The notes beneath the pieces are model-generated. The model made no database searches and had not been told where the DNA came from. It worked only from the letters and a program-made list of their open reading frames with translations. Of a stretch of 64,000 bases of DNA, positions 34,410 through 46,049 are shown in pieces; within the stretch, counting starts at the first letter, position 1; every line of letters begins with the position of its first letter. Origin of the DNA: Siniperca chuatsi (taxonomy: Eukaryota; Chordata; Actinopteri; Centrarchiformes; Sinipercidae); assembly GCF_020085105.1 (NCBI RefSeq), contig NC_058051.1, positions 25,205,455 through 25,269,454 of the forward strand, given 5' to 3'. The position numbers and the translations under genes were made by a program.

Positions 34410-35508
34410 GTTTAAAAAGCTGCTTCTGTTACTGCATCTGCAATAGATATTTGATTCTTGGTAAAACAAGAATACTTAAGTACATTTACTCAATTAGTTT
34501 TTAAAGGAATGGTTAAACATTTTCCACAAATCTTTCTACAGCGTTGTTGGCAGGGCAGAATTTTGAGGCTCTCGCCAGCGGCAGTCTGAACACACGGTAA
34601 CGGCCCACAAGATTCGGGTGTATTATGCTAGTAGCGGCTAATGCAGCCTCAAGCAGAGATGAGGAACAGCTACAGATGTCTGGTAATATGACTGTTTTCT
34701 AACTCTACACCCACAGAATTTCATTTTTTTTCATTTTCAAACTTAGTCATCAGCCCCAACCGAGGCTGACTCAAGTGACATCACTTGAGGCAATTTATTA
34801 GACTTCAAATTGGTGGAGTTCCCATTTAAGTAAAGGATCTGATTACTTTTCCAGCACTGCTCTGCGCTGAATGTTTGTTGCCACTTCATACGTTAAATAC
34901 AAACATATCTAAATCGAGACTGGTGTAATCCAGGCATGTGAGGTTTTAAAGATGTCTGAAGATTTGTGTAAATAAGAGTGGCTGTAGCATTAAAAACATG
35001 GGTTATGATAAAGCGCAAGTGCTTCAATAGATGTGCAAAGCTTTCATCATTACTCTGTACTGCTCCAATTTGTGCAGCAAACATTTTGATATTGATTAGT
35101 GGTTATCAGTGTACTTTGAACTTTTCAGAGGCCTCTCTGCATGTTTGGTTTTCAGTCAATATTACTGTCTGAGATGTTACATTTACAGTTGATAAAAAAT
35201 ATCAAGTGCTCTGGGAAAACAAACTGAAGTATAAAATAAGAAATAAGCCTGTACTGTTTTAAGAACTTTGTTGATTAAAACACACTGAGATGGTCTGAAA
35301 AATGAGCTCTGTTATGCATATGTTTCTGCAACTCTATTTGTATGTTCTATTAAAAGTGAGAACATTAATAATTGCTCAAATTTGGAAATAATGACAAATT
35401 TTAAGCAAACTTGATATGGAAAATAAGGAACATTTAGAGGACAATAGGATTAAAATTAATACAATTTTCCATAACAATTGAATTTCTTTCCTTTCTTCAA
35501 GACATATA

Positions 35509-37163
35509 CACTCCCTGACAAAAGTCTTGTCGCCTATCCAAGTTGTAGGAACTTGGAAATAATAACTTGACTTCTAGTTGATCATTTGGAATCAGAAGTG
35601 GCTTGTATGAAAGGCAAAGGCCTCTAGATTATGCTTATTTTACCAAAATAAAATCTTATCATGCCTTGATTTTTAATTATTTAATTAGGACAGAGAGGTC
35701 AGACTTTGCTTAGACAAAAGTCTTGTCACATCTTTAAAGGATTCAACCAATCACAGATTAGAGCATCACCTGTGACAAATACTGTAATTAACACATTCCC
35801 AGGTGTGTAGAAGAAGAACCCCAGGACACCCAACCTTCATTTGAAATGCATCCTGACCTCTGACAGCATGCCAAAGATTCAAACACAGACCAAAGTGCTG
35901 ATTATCAAGAGCCTGAAGACAAAGTCTCCTGCTGAGGTGGCAGACATCTTTAATGTATCTAAATGTCAAGTGGAGAGGTTAATAAAAGATTTGAAGAAAC
36001 TGGTGAAGTTCATGACAGGCCCAGGTCAGGCAGACCCCATAAGACTACTGTTCGAGAGGACCGTTTGTTGGTTCGACAGTCCAGGGCCAGCCCTTTTTCA
36101 ACTGCAGCAGAGCTACATAACAACTGGTCACCAGAAACCCCTGTATCTACAAGAACAGTTTGTCGAATTCTGTCACACAGTGGTCTCAATGGTCGAATTA
36201 GTGCTCAGAAACCAGCATTAAACAGAAGACAACTAAAAAATCGTGTTGCATTTGCCAAGGCCCACAGCTTGCAGAAAGGATGGACTGTGGAAAAGTGGCA
36301 GAAGGTTGATTTTTTTTTTTTTTTTTTTTTCGATGAATCATCTATTGAACTGCATCCCAATCATCGCAAATACTGCAGAAGACCTATCGGAACCCGCATG
36401 GACCCAAGATTCACACAGAAAACAGTCAAGTTCGGTGGAGGAAAAATCATGGTTTGGGGTTACATTCAGTATGGGGATGTGCGAGAGATCTGCAGAGTGG
36501 GTGGCAACATCAATAGTCTGAGGTATCAAGACATTCTTGCTGCCCATTGCATTCCAAACCACAGGAGAGGGCAAATTCTTCAGCAGGATGGCGCTCCTTC
36601 TCATACTTCAGCCTCCACATCAAAGTTCCTGAAAGCAAACAAGGTCAAGGTGCTCCAGGATTGGCCAGCCCAGTCACCAGACATGAACATTATTGAGCAT
36701 GTCTGGGGTAAGATGAAGGAGGAGGCTTTGAAGATGAAACCAAAGAATCTTGATGAACTCTGGGAGTCCTGCAAGAATACTTTCTTTGCCATTCCAAATG
36801 ACTTTATAAATAAGTTATTTGAGTCATTGCCGAGACGTATGGATGCAGTCCTCCAAGCTCATGGGAGTCATACACAATATTAATTATTTTTCCACTGCAC
36901 CATGACTTTATGTTCTGTACTGTACATTTTTTCTTAAGTGACAAGACTTTTGTCTAAGCAAAGGCTGGCCTTTCTTTCCTAATAAAATAAAATAATTAAA
37001 AATCAAGGCATGATAAGATTTTATTTTGGTAAAATAAGCATAATCTAGAGGCCTTTGCCTTTCATATAAACCACTTCTGATTCCAAATGATCAACTAGAA
37101 GTCAAGTTATTATTTCCAAGTTCCTACAACTTGGATAGGCGACAAGACTTTTGTCAGGGAGTG
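35509..37163 (+). mobile_element. Tc1/mariner transposon with ~220-bp inverted repeats
   Basis: The element is 1655 bp and flanked by TA on both sides (35,507-35,508 and 37,164-37,165). Both termini begin CACTCCCTGACAAAAGTCTT. The inverted repeats run to about 35,729 and from about 36,938, differing at only a few places. The motif GACAAAAGTCTTGTC occurs at the outer and the inner end of each repeat, an IR/DR arrangement as in some fish Tc1 elements. It contains one transposase gene with a frameshift. The close match of the two repeats suggests a fairly recent insertion. Confidence 0.95.
35868..36883 (+). pseudogene. Tc1-type transposase gene, one frameshift
   Basis: The frame starting MPKIQTQTKVLIIKSL encodes an N-terminal helix-turn-helix (SPAEVADIFNVSKCQVER). 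Near 35,980 the frame shifts by one base, and the rest lies in another frame from GEVHDRPRSGRPHKTT to the stop at 36,883. The catalytic triad is intact: D in FDESSIELHP, D in LQQDGAPSHTS, E in DMNIIEHVWGKMK. I count 35 residues between the second D and the E. A run of 21 T (36,310-36,330) encodes poly-Phe just before the first catalytic Asp, where relatives have a short V-I-F-S-like segment. Length, about 338 codons, is normal for the family. The protein is unlikely to be made as it stands. Confidence 0.9.
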
Positions 37164-37291
37164 TACAAGCCTGAGGCACTCAGCAACAACCACAGTTCAT
37201 AGACAACTGATTAATTTCATGCAAATGTCAAAAGGGGGCCAAAACAGGAAATGTTGCGTCTGGTCTGTACCCTGCCATGTTACTGTATTGT

Positions 37292-37308
37292 CAGTGGTGG
37301 AAGAAGTA

Positions 37309-37386
<78 letters not shown>

Positions 37387-37858
37387 AAATTTATATTTAC
37401 TTTTACTTAAGTAAAAGTAGCAATACTGCTCTATAAAAGTACTGTCACAAGAGTAAAAGTACAAAAATCTTAACGAAATGTACTTAAGTTATATTATTGC
37501 ACATTATTGGAATATTATTACTGAAGATTAAGCAGAATTTTAATGTTACAGCTGGTGGAGCACATTTTAAAGTTCATATACTGTTCAATAGTTTAATCTA
37601 TAGCACGGTATTATATTTAGAAATTGATCACATGTTTTGTTTGTAAAATCTTAATCTGTAAAGTGACTCCAGCTGTCAGATAAATGCAGTGGAGTCAAAA
37701 GTACAATATTTCCCTCTGAAATGCAGTGGAGTAGAAGTATAAAGGAGCAGAAAATGGAAATACTTAAGTAAAGTACAAGCACCTCTAAAGTACAGAACTG
37801 AAATACTCAAAGTAAAAGTACCTCAAAATTGCACTTAACATTTACTCAAGTACTGTAC

Positions 37859-37906
<48 letters not shown>

Positions 37907-37925
37907 TAGTTATTTTCCACCACTG
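37292..37925. mobile_element. hAT-type MITE with 8-bp target duplication and internal microsatellites
   Basis: Ends CAGTGGTGGAAGAAGTACT and TTTTCCACCACTG, with TGTATTGT on both sides (37,284-37,291 and 37,926-37,933). Inside are a pure (TA)n run at 37,312-37,384 and an (ATT)n run at about 37,865-37,904. The body has the family words GTAAAAGTACAAAAAT and GAAATGCAGTGGAGTA. Same superfamily as 29,852-30,305. Confidence 0.85.
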
Positions 37926-38539
37926 TGTATTGTTGTTGCCTGATGAATATAAAACATTAGTGTTAATATTTATCTGGAATTGAAAAAACTTCCTCATCAC
38001 TGATAGATCTAGTTATTCTATTTCTTTTGTACATTCATAGAGCATTAGGTACTGTATATTAGTTGTAAAAGCAGAGAGGGAGTCAACTCAGCACATACAG
38101 TTAAATGCCAGAACTTTTGGGTGAGACAGCTAAATCATCCAACTTAATTTATTCTGTCTGACCAGTGTAATTGTTTCATTCAATTCATAGTCAATAGAAC
38201 CTCTCTTCAATGCCTCTTTAAGCCATTCAGGTGAGAAAAAAAAACACATTTCATATACAGGGGTGAAATGGTCAGCCATGATCAATACTCCCTGCTCTGC
38301 AATCAAAAATGTCATAAAGAATCGCACACAGAGAGGTCTCATGAATCGATTAACTGTAAATGTTTTGATATTTCAGGGAGCAGCAGGGCCGTCAATAGTG
38401 TGTTGTAAATTCATATTTGATATGTCCCTGGATGGACTATACTCTTACCCCCTAAATGTTTATTATTTTGTGATTTCTGATAAATAGAGAAATGTGGATA
38501 ATATACAGAGAAGTAGCCTAAATTACAACAAGAGAAGTA

Positions 38540-38945
38540 ATTATAATTACCATCTTAGATTAGCATATTAGCTAACATTTGCTAATGAACACTAAACACA
38601 ATATACAGCTGAGGCTGATGGGAATGTCACTGGTTTTGCAGGTATTTGGTCAAAAAACAAAGTATTGGACACACACAAATTCTGACCTGAGGACGGTGGT
38701 AGATGGAAAGACATTTCACTCAAAATCACAAATGTCAACCTCATGGTAGCACTAGAGAAAATGTCAGGGGGTAACCAAAGTCAGTAGGATTCATTGTCCG
38801 GGAACCATAAATGTCTGTACAAAATTTCATGGCAGTCAATGTAATAGTTGTTGAAATATTTCAGTCTGGACCAAAGTGGTGGACCGACAGACCAACACTG
38901 CCATCCCTAGAGCTGCTAGTGTGGCTAAAAATAAATTAAATAAGC
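38540..38945 (-). repeat. Family B repeat, reverse orientation
   Basis: Reads on the minus strand: AGCTGCTAGTGTGGCTAAAA reversed at 38,910, ACAGACATTTATGGTTCCCG reversed near 38,810, and TGCAAAACCAGTGACATTCC reversed near 38,630. Fairly complete copy. Confidence 0.7.
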
Positions 38946-39734
38946 CCTCCACCTTTTCTCACAAAGTAGTTTTGTCAGTTTTTATCTGATCTCTCAACTT
39001 TTAAAAAGCACGCTCTCTTTTGATCTACTGAAGCAGACAACAGAAAGACACATTTGACTGATGAAAGGCCTACAAGCTGCTACCATCTTTATTGCGCTTC
39101 TCACAAGAGGAACATAATTCAGCCAGACAGCTCCATTTCACCGGCTATGTCAACCTTATTGCAGCTCAGTGTCCCTGCAGTTATGAGGAACTCTGCTGTC
39201 ATTATTAATCTGCTCTTTCCCCCCTGACATTTGCTGTTGTGTTTGTTCCATAATTCAGCCGTTGACTGGATGTGAGGTCTCTCATGCTCTGCTGAAAACA
39301 CATGAACTGTATGGCTCTGCTCATACGCTGTTGCACTCCAGACTACGGCAGGAGACTTACAGTTTCATTTCAGTGTGGTGTCTATAAATAAGAGATTTGC
39401 TGGACTGCTTAGAATATTAATATACTGTGGACTTGTGATCTTACTGTAAGTACATGTGATTATAGGTATAGCATGTGGAGGGAAAACAACACAGCTAAAA
39501 GTCACACTAGGCAACACTGTCAGGGGAAAATAAAGGATTATCAGACTTACAAGTGTGGCATTATGTTTTCCTGAATTCATTTGGTGTTGCACTTCTCCCA
39601 CAGAAAATTACTAATTAAAACACAAAAATGTTGCAAGAGACTGCAAAATTAATTGTGAAGGAACGCAAAAGTAGTTCAGAAAGAAATTTCCATCGTGACC
39701 CTTCGGGGACTCTGTACATAATAAAGCAGTACAC

Positions 39735-39940
39735 GAGATTTTTACAACTACAGCCATGTTAGCGGCTCTGCAAAGCTCTAATACATCCATGGTGAGGCTG
39801 TACAAAGCGATGGTTTGAGCTAAATGCTAACTTTAGCATGCTAACACGCTCACAATGACATTGCTAACTTGCTGATGTTTGGCAGGTGTAATGTTTACCA
39901 AGGACACCATTTAGTGTGTTAGCAATGAAATGTAAATACC
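39735..39940 (-). repeat. Family B repeat fragment, reverse orientation
   Basis: On the plus strand it shows GCTAAATGCTAACTTTAGCA, TGCTAACACGCTCACAATGA and AATGTTTACCAAGGACACCA, the reverse of the family B 3' half. Confidence 0.65.
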
Positions 39941-40979
39941 GACGATATTTACATTTTATTTCATGTATTTCATTTTATAGATTTTGTTCGATGGAATTCA
40001 GGGAGGAATTGATTAAGTTAGTTTAATTTTGAAAGAGGCTGTTGCATCATGATCCTTATGCAAGATTCACAATATTTTTTCGATGCAATGGTGATTTTCT
40101 AAATGTATGCATATATGTATTTATGCAATACATTTGTAAGTTAGCCAGTAAAACCACAGCTTTACAGTTAGACTCGTGCAAAAGACTTCCGTAATTCCTT
40201 TGCAACATTGTAAATCACATCTTGACAGCACCATGTGACGTTTGGTCAGGGAAACAATGTGATAGTATGAGAACAGCACATTCTGTATAATGTATGCTTC
40301 TTTAGTCATCAGTATAACTACACTGACAACCCTCATGACAAAACCACATTTATTAAGGGCTGATGTTGGTTGAAGGCTGCATTTGAACTTTATTTTGTTC
40401 ATTCTAGAGAGGCTGTCTGAATCCGGACCAAACCTTCAGCCACAACAGATCAATAGGCCTCCAGACAAGACAGGAGTCAAGGACACCATACAAAATATTA
40501 TGGGAAACCATCTGGAAAGCTTGGGCTGCTGGCAATAAAGAGGTGGGGGGTAATGTGACAGGAAAAAAAATGAATCTACAGAAGGCAGTACACAATATTT
40601 CCTAGTGAAGTATATCCAATAATGACGGGATTAAATGAGATTCTTTAGGAAAGTCCCAGAAGAAAAGACATTTTAGGGTTCAAAACAGAGTCCACAGCAA
40701 TATCCCTTTAACTTGAGCCAACTTTAATCTTAATGAAAAAGTGCCACATTGAGTGAAATAAAGCTCTGAAGTGAAAATGCAGAGACAGAGTGGAGGCTGC
40801 AGTAGGATCATGGGTAGCGAGAGCTGAACTCTCAGCTGGCTTGGCCTTGGACTTGGCAGCAGATGGTCTCCCTCTCAGAGTCAGGCGTCAGCTGTTCACA
40901 TGAGCACAGGTCGGACGCTGAGTCTCACCCACAGCTCACAGAGGGAACTACACAGTCACACAAACTCCTGACAGCTCGC

Positions 40980-41090
40980 TCCCTGCTGGGTTTACTGGAA
41001 TTTGACTACCACTACCACTGAACTACCACTGAAGATATTTTGTTTCTGTTAAAGCTCACATTTCTTCTGTGAAGATATGCCTCATTTCAG
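40980..41090 (+). other. Possible untranslated first exon of the TMEM198-family gene
   Basis: A locally GC-richer stretch (from about 40,800) leads to CTCATTTCAG|GTAGGC at 41,090, a plausible donor. The next exon has a strong acceptor at 42,507 (CTCTTTTTGCAG). This would make 42,508-42,657 the rest of the 5' UTR. The exon's 5' end is not determined. Confidence 0.4.
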
Positions 41091-41644
41091 GTAGGCCACA
41101 GAATTATTATTTCTTCATTTCATGCTTTCATTTGTCAGAGATTTATCACTGTTATTTATCGCTGATCTTCTGTTAGTAGATTTTGTAGATGATGATACTG
41201 TCACTTATTGCAGAAGTTACAGAAAATAACAATTTTCATGAAGTAGAATTTCCCAAAAACATATCAAACTAATAAAAAAGGAATTATTTCAGAGACATTT
41301 CATCCTCCACGGAGCTTTAATTTTTATTTTACAAGGGACCTGTTAGAAAGTGTAAGTGTTTTTGTGTTATACACTCACCTTTACAAGACGACATAAACAG
41401 ACAGGAGGATCACTCACCTGCTAAAGCTCCTCTAATTCCATTTGCTGACCGTGGGATCTGCCTGCACTGCTTATAAGGTCCTCTCAGTAATACACACTGT
41501 AGATAGACAGCTGTACTCTGAACCAACATAAGAGGAGTGAGTGAGTAAACGTGCCTTTACACAGTTAGATTTTTAGTCTCCTTGAGTAAAAGGAAATGAT
41601 TTATATTGATTTATTTCAGTTTATAAGTGATGCAAAGATGTTAC

Positions 41645-42042
41645 CAGTGGTGGAAAAGTAACTACATTTACTCGTGTACTTAACAAAACTTAACACTTTT
41701 GAGGTGCTTGTACTTTAAGTATTTCCATTGCTACATCTGCTACTTTATACTTCTATTCCACTACTATTCAGAGGGAAATATTGTACTTCTTACTCCACTA
41801 CATTCATTTGATAATGTGGTTACTTAGATTTCGAGTAATAATACAAAATATAATCAAAAATAAATTATCATGTATTATTATAGGTTAAAATAAGATAAGA
41901 TTTTAGTGATTATTGCTAATACTTTTGTATTTTTACTTAAATCAAATTTTAAATGGAGGACTTTTACTTGTAAGAGTATTTCTACACTGTGGTATTGCTA
42001 CTTTTAATTAAATAAAAGATCTGAATACTTCTTCCACCACTT
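41645..42042. repeat. hAT-type MITE copy, old
   Basis: Starts CAGTGGTGGAAAAGTAACTA and ends ACTTCTTCCACCACT. Same family as 29,852 and 37,292, but I see no matching 8-bp flanks. It lies in the presumed first intron of the TMEM198-family gene. Confidence 0.75.
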
Positions 42043-42657
42043 TCTTTCTTTATTGGGTGTTAGAGTAGCTTGTATTATTGTTGATCTGTTTGTTTTTGTT
42101 ATATTGTTCAGTAAACAGAGTACCTAACCACATGCTCAGAACAATAAGCCTGTGATGATGGCACCAAGCCATCAGGTCATTTCCTCATCTGTATCCTGTT
42201 CTTGAACAAAAGAACCATGAAAAAGAGACGTTAAACCAAGAGGGGATCCCCAGTTTCCTTCTCTGGTTCCTGAACAGGGACTTGCACATGGGAAAGAGTC
42301 ATATCCTCTCATATATCCACTTAAATAACAACATCTGAAAGCATAATGATGTCTCAAATGGAATAAAAGTAATATTTTGAAGGATTACTGAACAGGATGT
42401 TCATAAGAATTGATGATTAATAACTCTAAAAGTTAGCAGCTAGGAAAAAAACCTAGAGCGGACTTTATGTTGCCATGGAAGCTAAAAACACTCTCCTCTT
42501 TTTGCAGGTGCACAACAGGAAATAGTTTAGTACAAGTTCTTCGTTCAGGAGTTTCCTCTTTCCCTGGATGCCACATGCAGGACGTTCCAGTTTCCCCCCT
42601 TCAATGAACAAAACGAATTTGCAACCAGACCAGCAATAGAAGTAATAATCCTCCAAG

Positions 42658-45600
42658 ATGGCAGTCACTTCACTCTATGCTACAGAGGAGCCAGGAGCTG
42701 GCTTAGCTGAGGCGGACATATGTACACTTGAGATTAATATCAAGTATGAAGTCATCCCATCAATTGTCTGCTCTGTTTGCCTTTCATTCGGTCTCATCTA
42801 CTGCTTTTTCGGTATGTATTCGTGATCCCGGAACTAATATTAAATGTGAATGTACACAAATTATAGAGGTAAGGACAGGCTACTTAAAGCCACTATTTCA
42901 ACATGTCCCTGCTGTCACTGTTTTCATACTCTAAATGTTTCATTAGCTCACCTGATGGCTTAAACCCACAGTGGCAGGTGTCTGGAAGCTGCCAGGGGTT
43001 TAGGGTGGATGAGCACAAAGCTGGAGGAGGCAGATGGGTAGGCCCGTGTCTGAATTTGACACAGGCAGCGTTAATAAAGTGCCACCTGTTGCATTGTCTG
43101 ACGTCTCACTGGTTTCACAGTGTTAAACCTGACAAAAGCTCATGTCAGTTCTGACAGTGATGTTGTATTTTTACAAACAACTGCTATGTTCCAGGTAACA
43201 GCATTTTGTAGAGCAGTATGATGAGTAAAATGCTGTGACGGAGATTTACCCCACAAAAAAGCAATATAAGGCAAAAGAGTTCAAAACATAGCCTTATTTC
43301 TGTCTCTGTTTTCACTGAGAATGGACACAAATCCAATAAACACAAATTGAGCATGATTAGAGCACTGTGTCCTATTGACCTGCTCCCTAAAACATGTGAC
43401 ATTATGCAAACACATGCTGCCAAAGTCTGCGTTAACTCTCACAGTGTTAGTGTTGAAAAGAAGGACTATTATGAATGTGAATAATTCACAATTTGAAGAA
43501 AAACAGCAGTTTCAGTGGTGCAGGTGGAGGCAGTATTGTTTAGTTGTGTTTTCTTCTGTACTTTGCTATTGTGACCAAAAAGATGTAGAGAAAGTGAGCT
43601 GAGTACTGATATTACTTTAAAAAATGTTAATGACAGATGTTGGCGCTGGACATGAATACTGGAACAAATTTACTTATAAAATATATTTCAGCAATGTGTG
43701 ACCCATCAAAATTAGCAGGGTCAGCCAAGCAGCTCAGTGAGATTTCAGTTAAAGGCTCAAGCCAAGTAACCAGTAAAAGTACTGGAGGAGTGGAATCCAA
43801 CTTTTCCTCAGAGTTTGAGCAGGCTGTACTTTCCCCCTTCTGTTCAGAGCACGTGCACAGTTTTTTTTTAAATTGCGTTGTTCCACTTTTTACAAAAGAG
43901 TTACAATTTGGGAAACTCAAAATGCTATATTCCAAATGTCGGCCTCAAAATCTCGGAAACATCACGACACCGTCATGTTCATCCCTGTATTTTAATCATT
44001 GTTGCATTTTAAAATGAAACAGTTATCAAATAATGCTGTAAGAACAGTAACTACTTCACATAAAATAAGGGTCCGCGTGCTCATTTCCTCAAAATTATAC
44101 AAAAAGCAATGAAATAAAAATGTGCAATTTATGCGGAATTCAGTATTTTAAATGATCTAGAATAAGAATGACCTTTGAAAACATACTTATATTTACTGAA
44201 TATGCTGTTTGACGGATGGATGATGTAGTCTGGAGTCAAGATAAAATGATGATTGTGATTGTTCTTGACTCCATAAGTTTGCGTTTTTTCCTTTTAATTC
44301 AAGACAAACCTTAGATATTTCAGTCACTTATGAGTTTAGTAATAAATTAAAACACAGCAATACTGTAATGCTGGTAAGCATATAAGATTAAACCACAATT
44401 AACACCATTGTAACGCACACTCAATGCAATACAAACTACATTTCTTTTTCCTTTTTTTCTTTTCACTTGCAAAGTAGTTAGAAATGATGTTGCAAAGTTG
44501 CTCACAAATGTAATGTAGTTAAAATAAGGAGAAATGCTTGCAAACAACACGTTGCACTGAACTGTATCTAAACTTGTGCTAACATGAAGTGGCTTTATTT
44601 TGAAAGCTGAGCATATGATTGTGTTTTGCACTTTGTATGTGAGGACAGTATTTAGTGTTTAAAAGCAATAATTAGCAAGTCAGTTTTTCTCTTTGCATTA
44701 AGAGTTTCACACTCAGTCAAAGCAAGCGTAAAATACTGTGATTCATTTTGGATTTGTATACATGGATGAGTAGATGGTACAGTACTTTTTTTTTTTTTAA
44801 ACTAAGTCTACCCTTGTTTTTATTCCACTTTTCAGGATACCGTTGCTTCAAGATGGTCATGTTCTTCTCTGGCCTCATGTTTAGCTCAGCAGCTGTACTC
44901 CTCGTGTACCACAAGGAGCCTGTGTTGGAGGCCCAGCTGGGGACAGAGACAAAGGCAGGGATCAGCCTGGGCATGGGTGTGCTCTGCGGGCTGTTGACCA
45001 TGCTGGTGTCCACTATGGGACTCCTCCTCAGCGGCCTGCAGCTGGGGAGCCTGCTCTCCCTCGCCATCCTGGTGGTTGTCGGACAGTTTCACAGCCTTAC
45101 TCCAGTGTGGGTGCCTCTCAGTGTTGTTCTGGCTGCCAGCATTGTCACTGCTGTCTTCACACTTCAGTGGCAGAAACTGTTCACCGTCATCTACACATCT
45201 GTGTTTGGAGCAACCACTGTGATGCTGTGTGTGGATTACCTGGTGGGGACGTTTATGCTGCCAAATCAGGTGTATGATATGCTTTGTCAAGTTGCCCCAC
45301 GTCCACTCTGCTGGTTTAACTGGGCGATCACTGGGATATGGCCAGTTATGAGTCTGATAGGTGTGTTGGTGCAATGGAGGTTTAGTGCCAAAGGAGTATC
45401 ACACACAGAAGGTAAGTTTAACTCAATCTGCACCTACTGATGCTTTCAAACTCAGCCTGTTTTCATGTTAAATATGTCCCCCAGAGCTCAAAACCTCCTT
45501 CTGTTGTATTATAAATGCATAATTTCCTTGGGGTTTTTTTCTTCCCTTTGGATGCTTCCCAGCTGCACACAAAAAACAGAAGAAACATGTCAAGAAGCAC

Positions 45601-46010
45601 GGACATAGAGAGTCCAGGAGAAGACCTCCACCACACCGTCGGCGCAGGCCTCCACCACTGAAACGCTACGCTGGGGATGTCCTGGCGCCGGTCAGTGGCT
45701 GAGATTAATCATCCAGCATGAGCTTTTGACAATAAATGTTTTCAGTTTCTTCTGATTGCATGAGAAACAGCCTCATCATGTATGATTTTCTTCACCATAG
45801 TAAAATTACAGTAGACGGTCAGTGCAATAACAATGTGTTGTTCTCCTGTTTGCCTTTCAGAGTTATCTCCAGAGCCTCAAGGAGCGCCAGATGGGAACAG
45901 GCTCCTCCACCAGCACCGTCAGCACTATCACACATGCTCTAATTGACTTTGACTTTGAGACAGGCTCCATGGTGCCTCTGACTGCTGCCTCCCCCGTCTT
46001 TGCAGTCTGA
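42658..46010 (+). CDS. tmem198b: TMEM198-family multipass membrane protein, 4 coding exons
   Basis: Coding exons are 42,658-42,811, 44,836-45,411, 45,563-45,690 and 45,861-46,010, giving 335 aa (human TMEM198 is about 360). Exon 1 encodes MAVTSLYATEEPGAG and the first helix (IPSIVCSVCLSFGLIYCFFG); its last base joins exon 2 to make the family signature GYRCFK. About six further helices follow in exon 2, with LCGLLTMLV, LQWQKLFTVIYTSVFGATTV and CWFNWAITGIWPVMSLIGVLVQW. Exon 3 is a very basic tail rich in His, Lys, Arg and Pro. Mammalian TMEM198 has been linked to Wnt/LRP6 signalling. The b-type symbol rests on the mmp19-pym1 neighbourhood, as at human 12q13.2, not on a tree. An ATTAAA at 46,044 is a possible polyadenylation signal. 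mmp19 lies convergently downstream. Confidence 0.87.
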
Positions 46011-46049
46011 AGGAACACACATCAAATATCTGTTATGCTGATAATTAAA

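Larger units (their letters stand above)
24870..40800. other. 16-kb gene-poor, repeat-rich interval
   Basis: I find no supported protein gene between trhr and the TMEM198-family gene. Named repeats are listed separately. Otherwise unassigned stretches include 26,400-29,000 (AT-rich, several short chance frames), 30,310-31,050, 31,860-33,280, 34,210-35,500 and 37,930-38,540. A GC-rich islet at 34,009-34,209 and a distinct segment at 28,500-28,960 are the only parts that look unlike background. Confidence 0.6.

Noticed and set aside
36243-36521. 92-codon alternative frame across the Tc1 poly-T tract
   Set aside because: The catalytic motifs lie in the other frame; this is a shadow that crosses the homopolymer.
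44886-45374. 162-codon minus-strand frame opposite tmem198b exon 2
   Set aside because: Shadow of the real exon; rich in His and Gln only because it mirrors hydrophobic codons.
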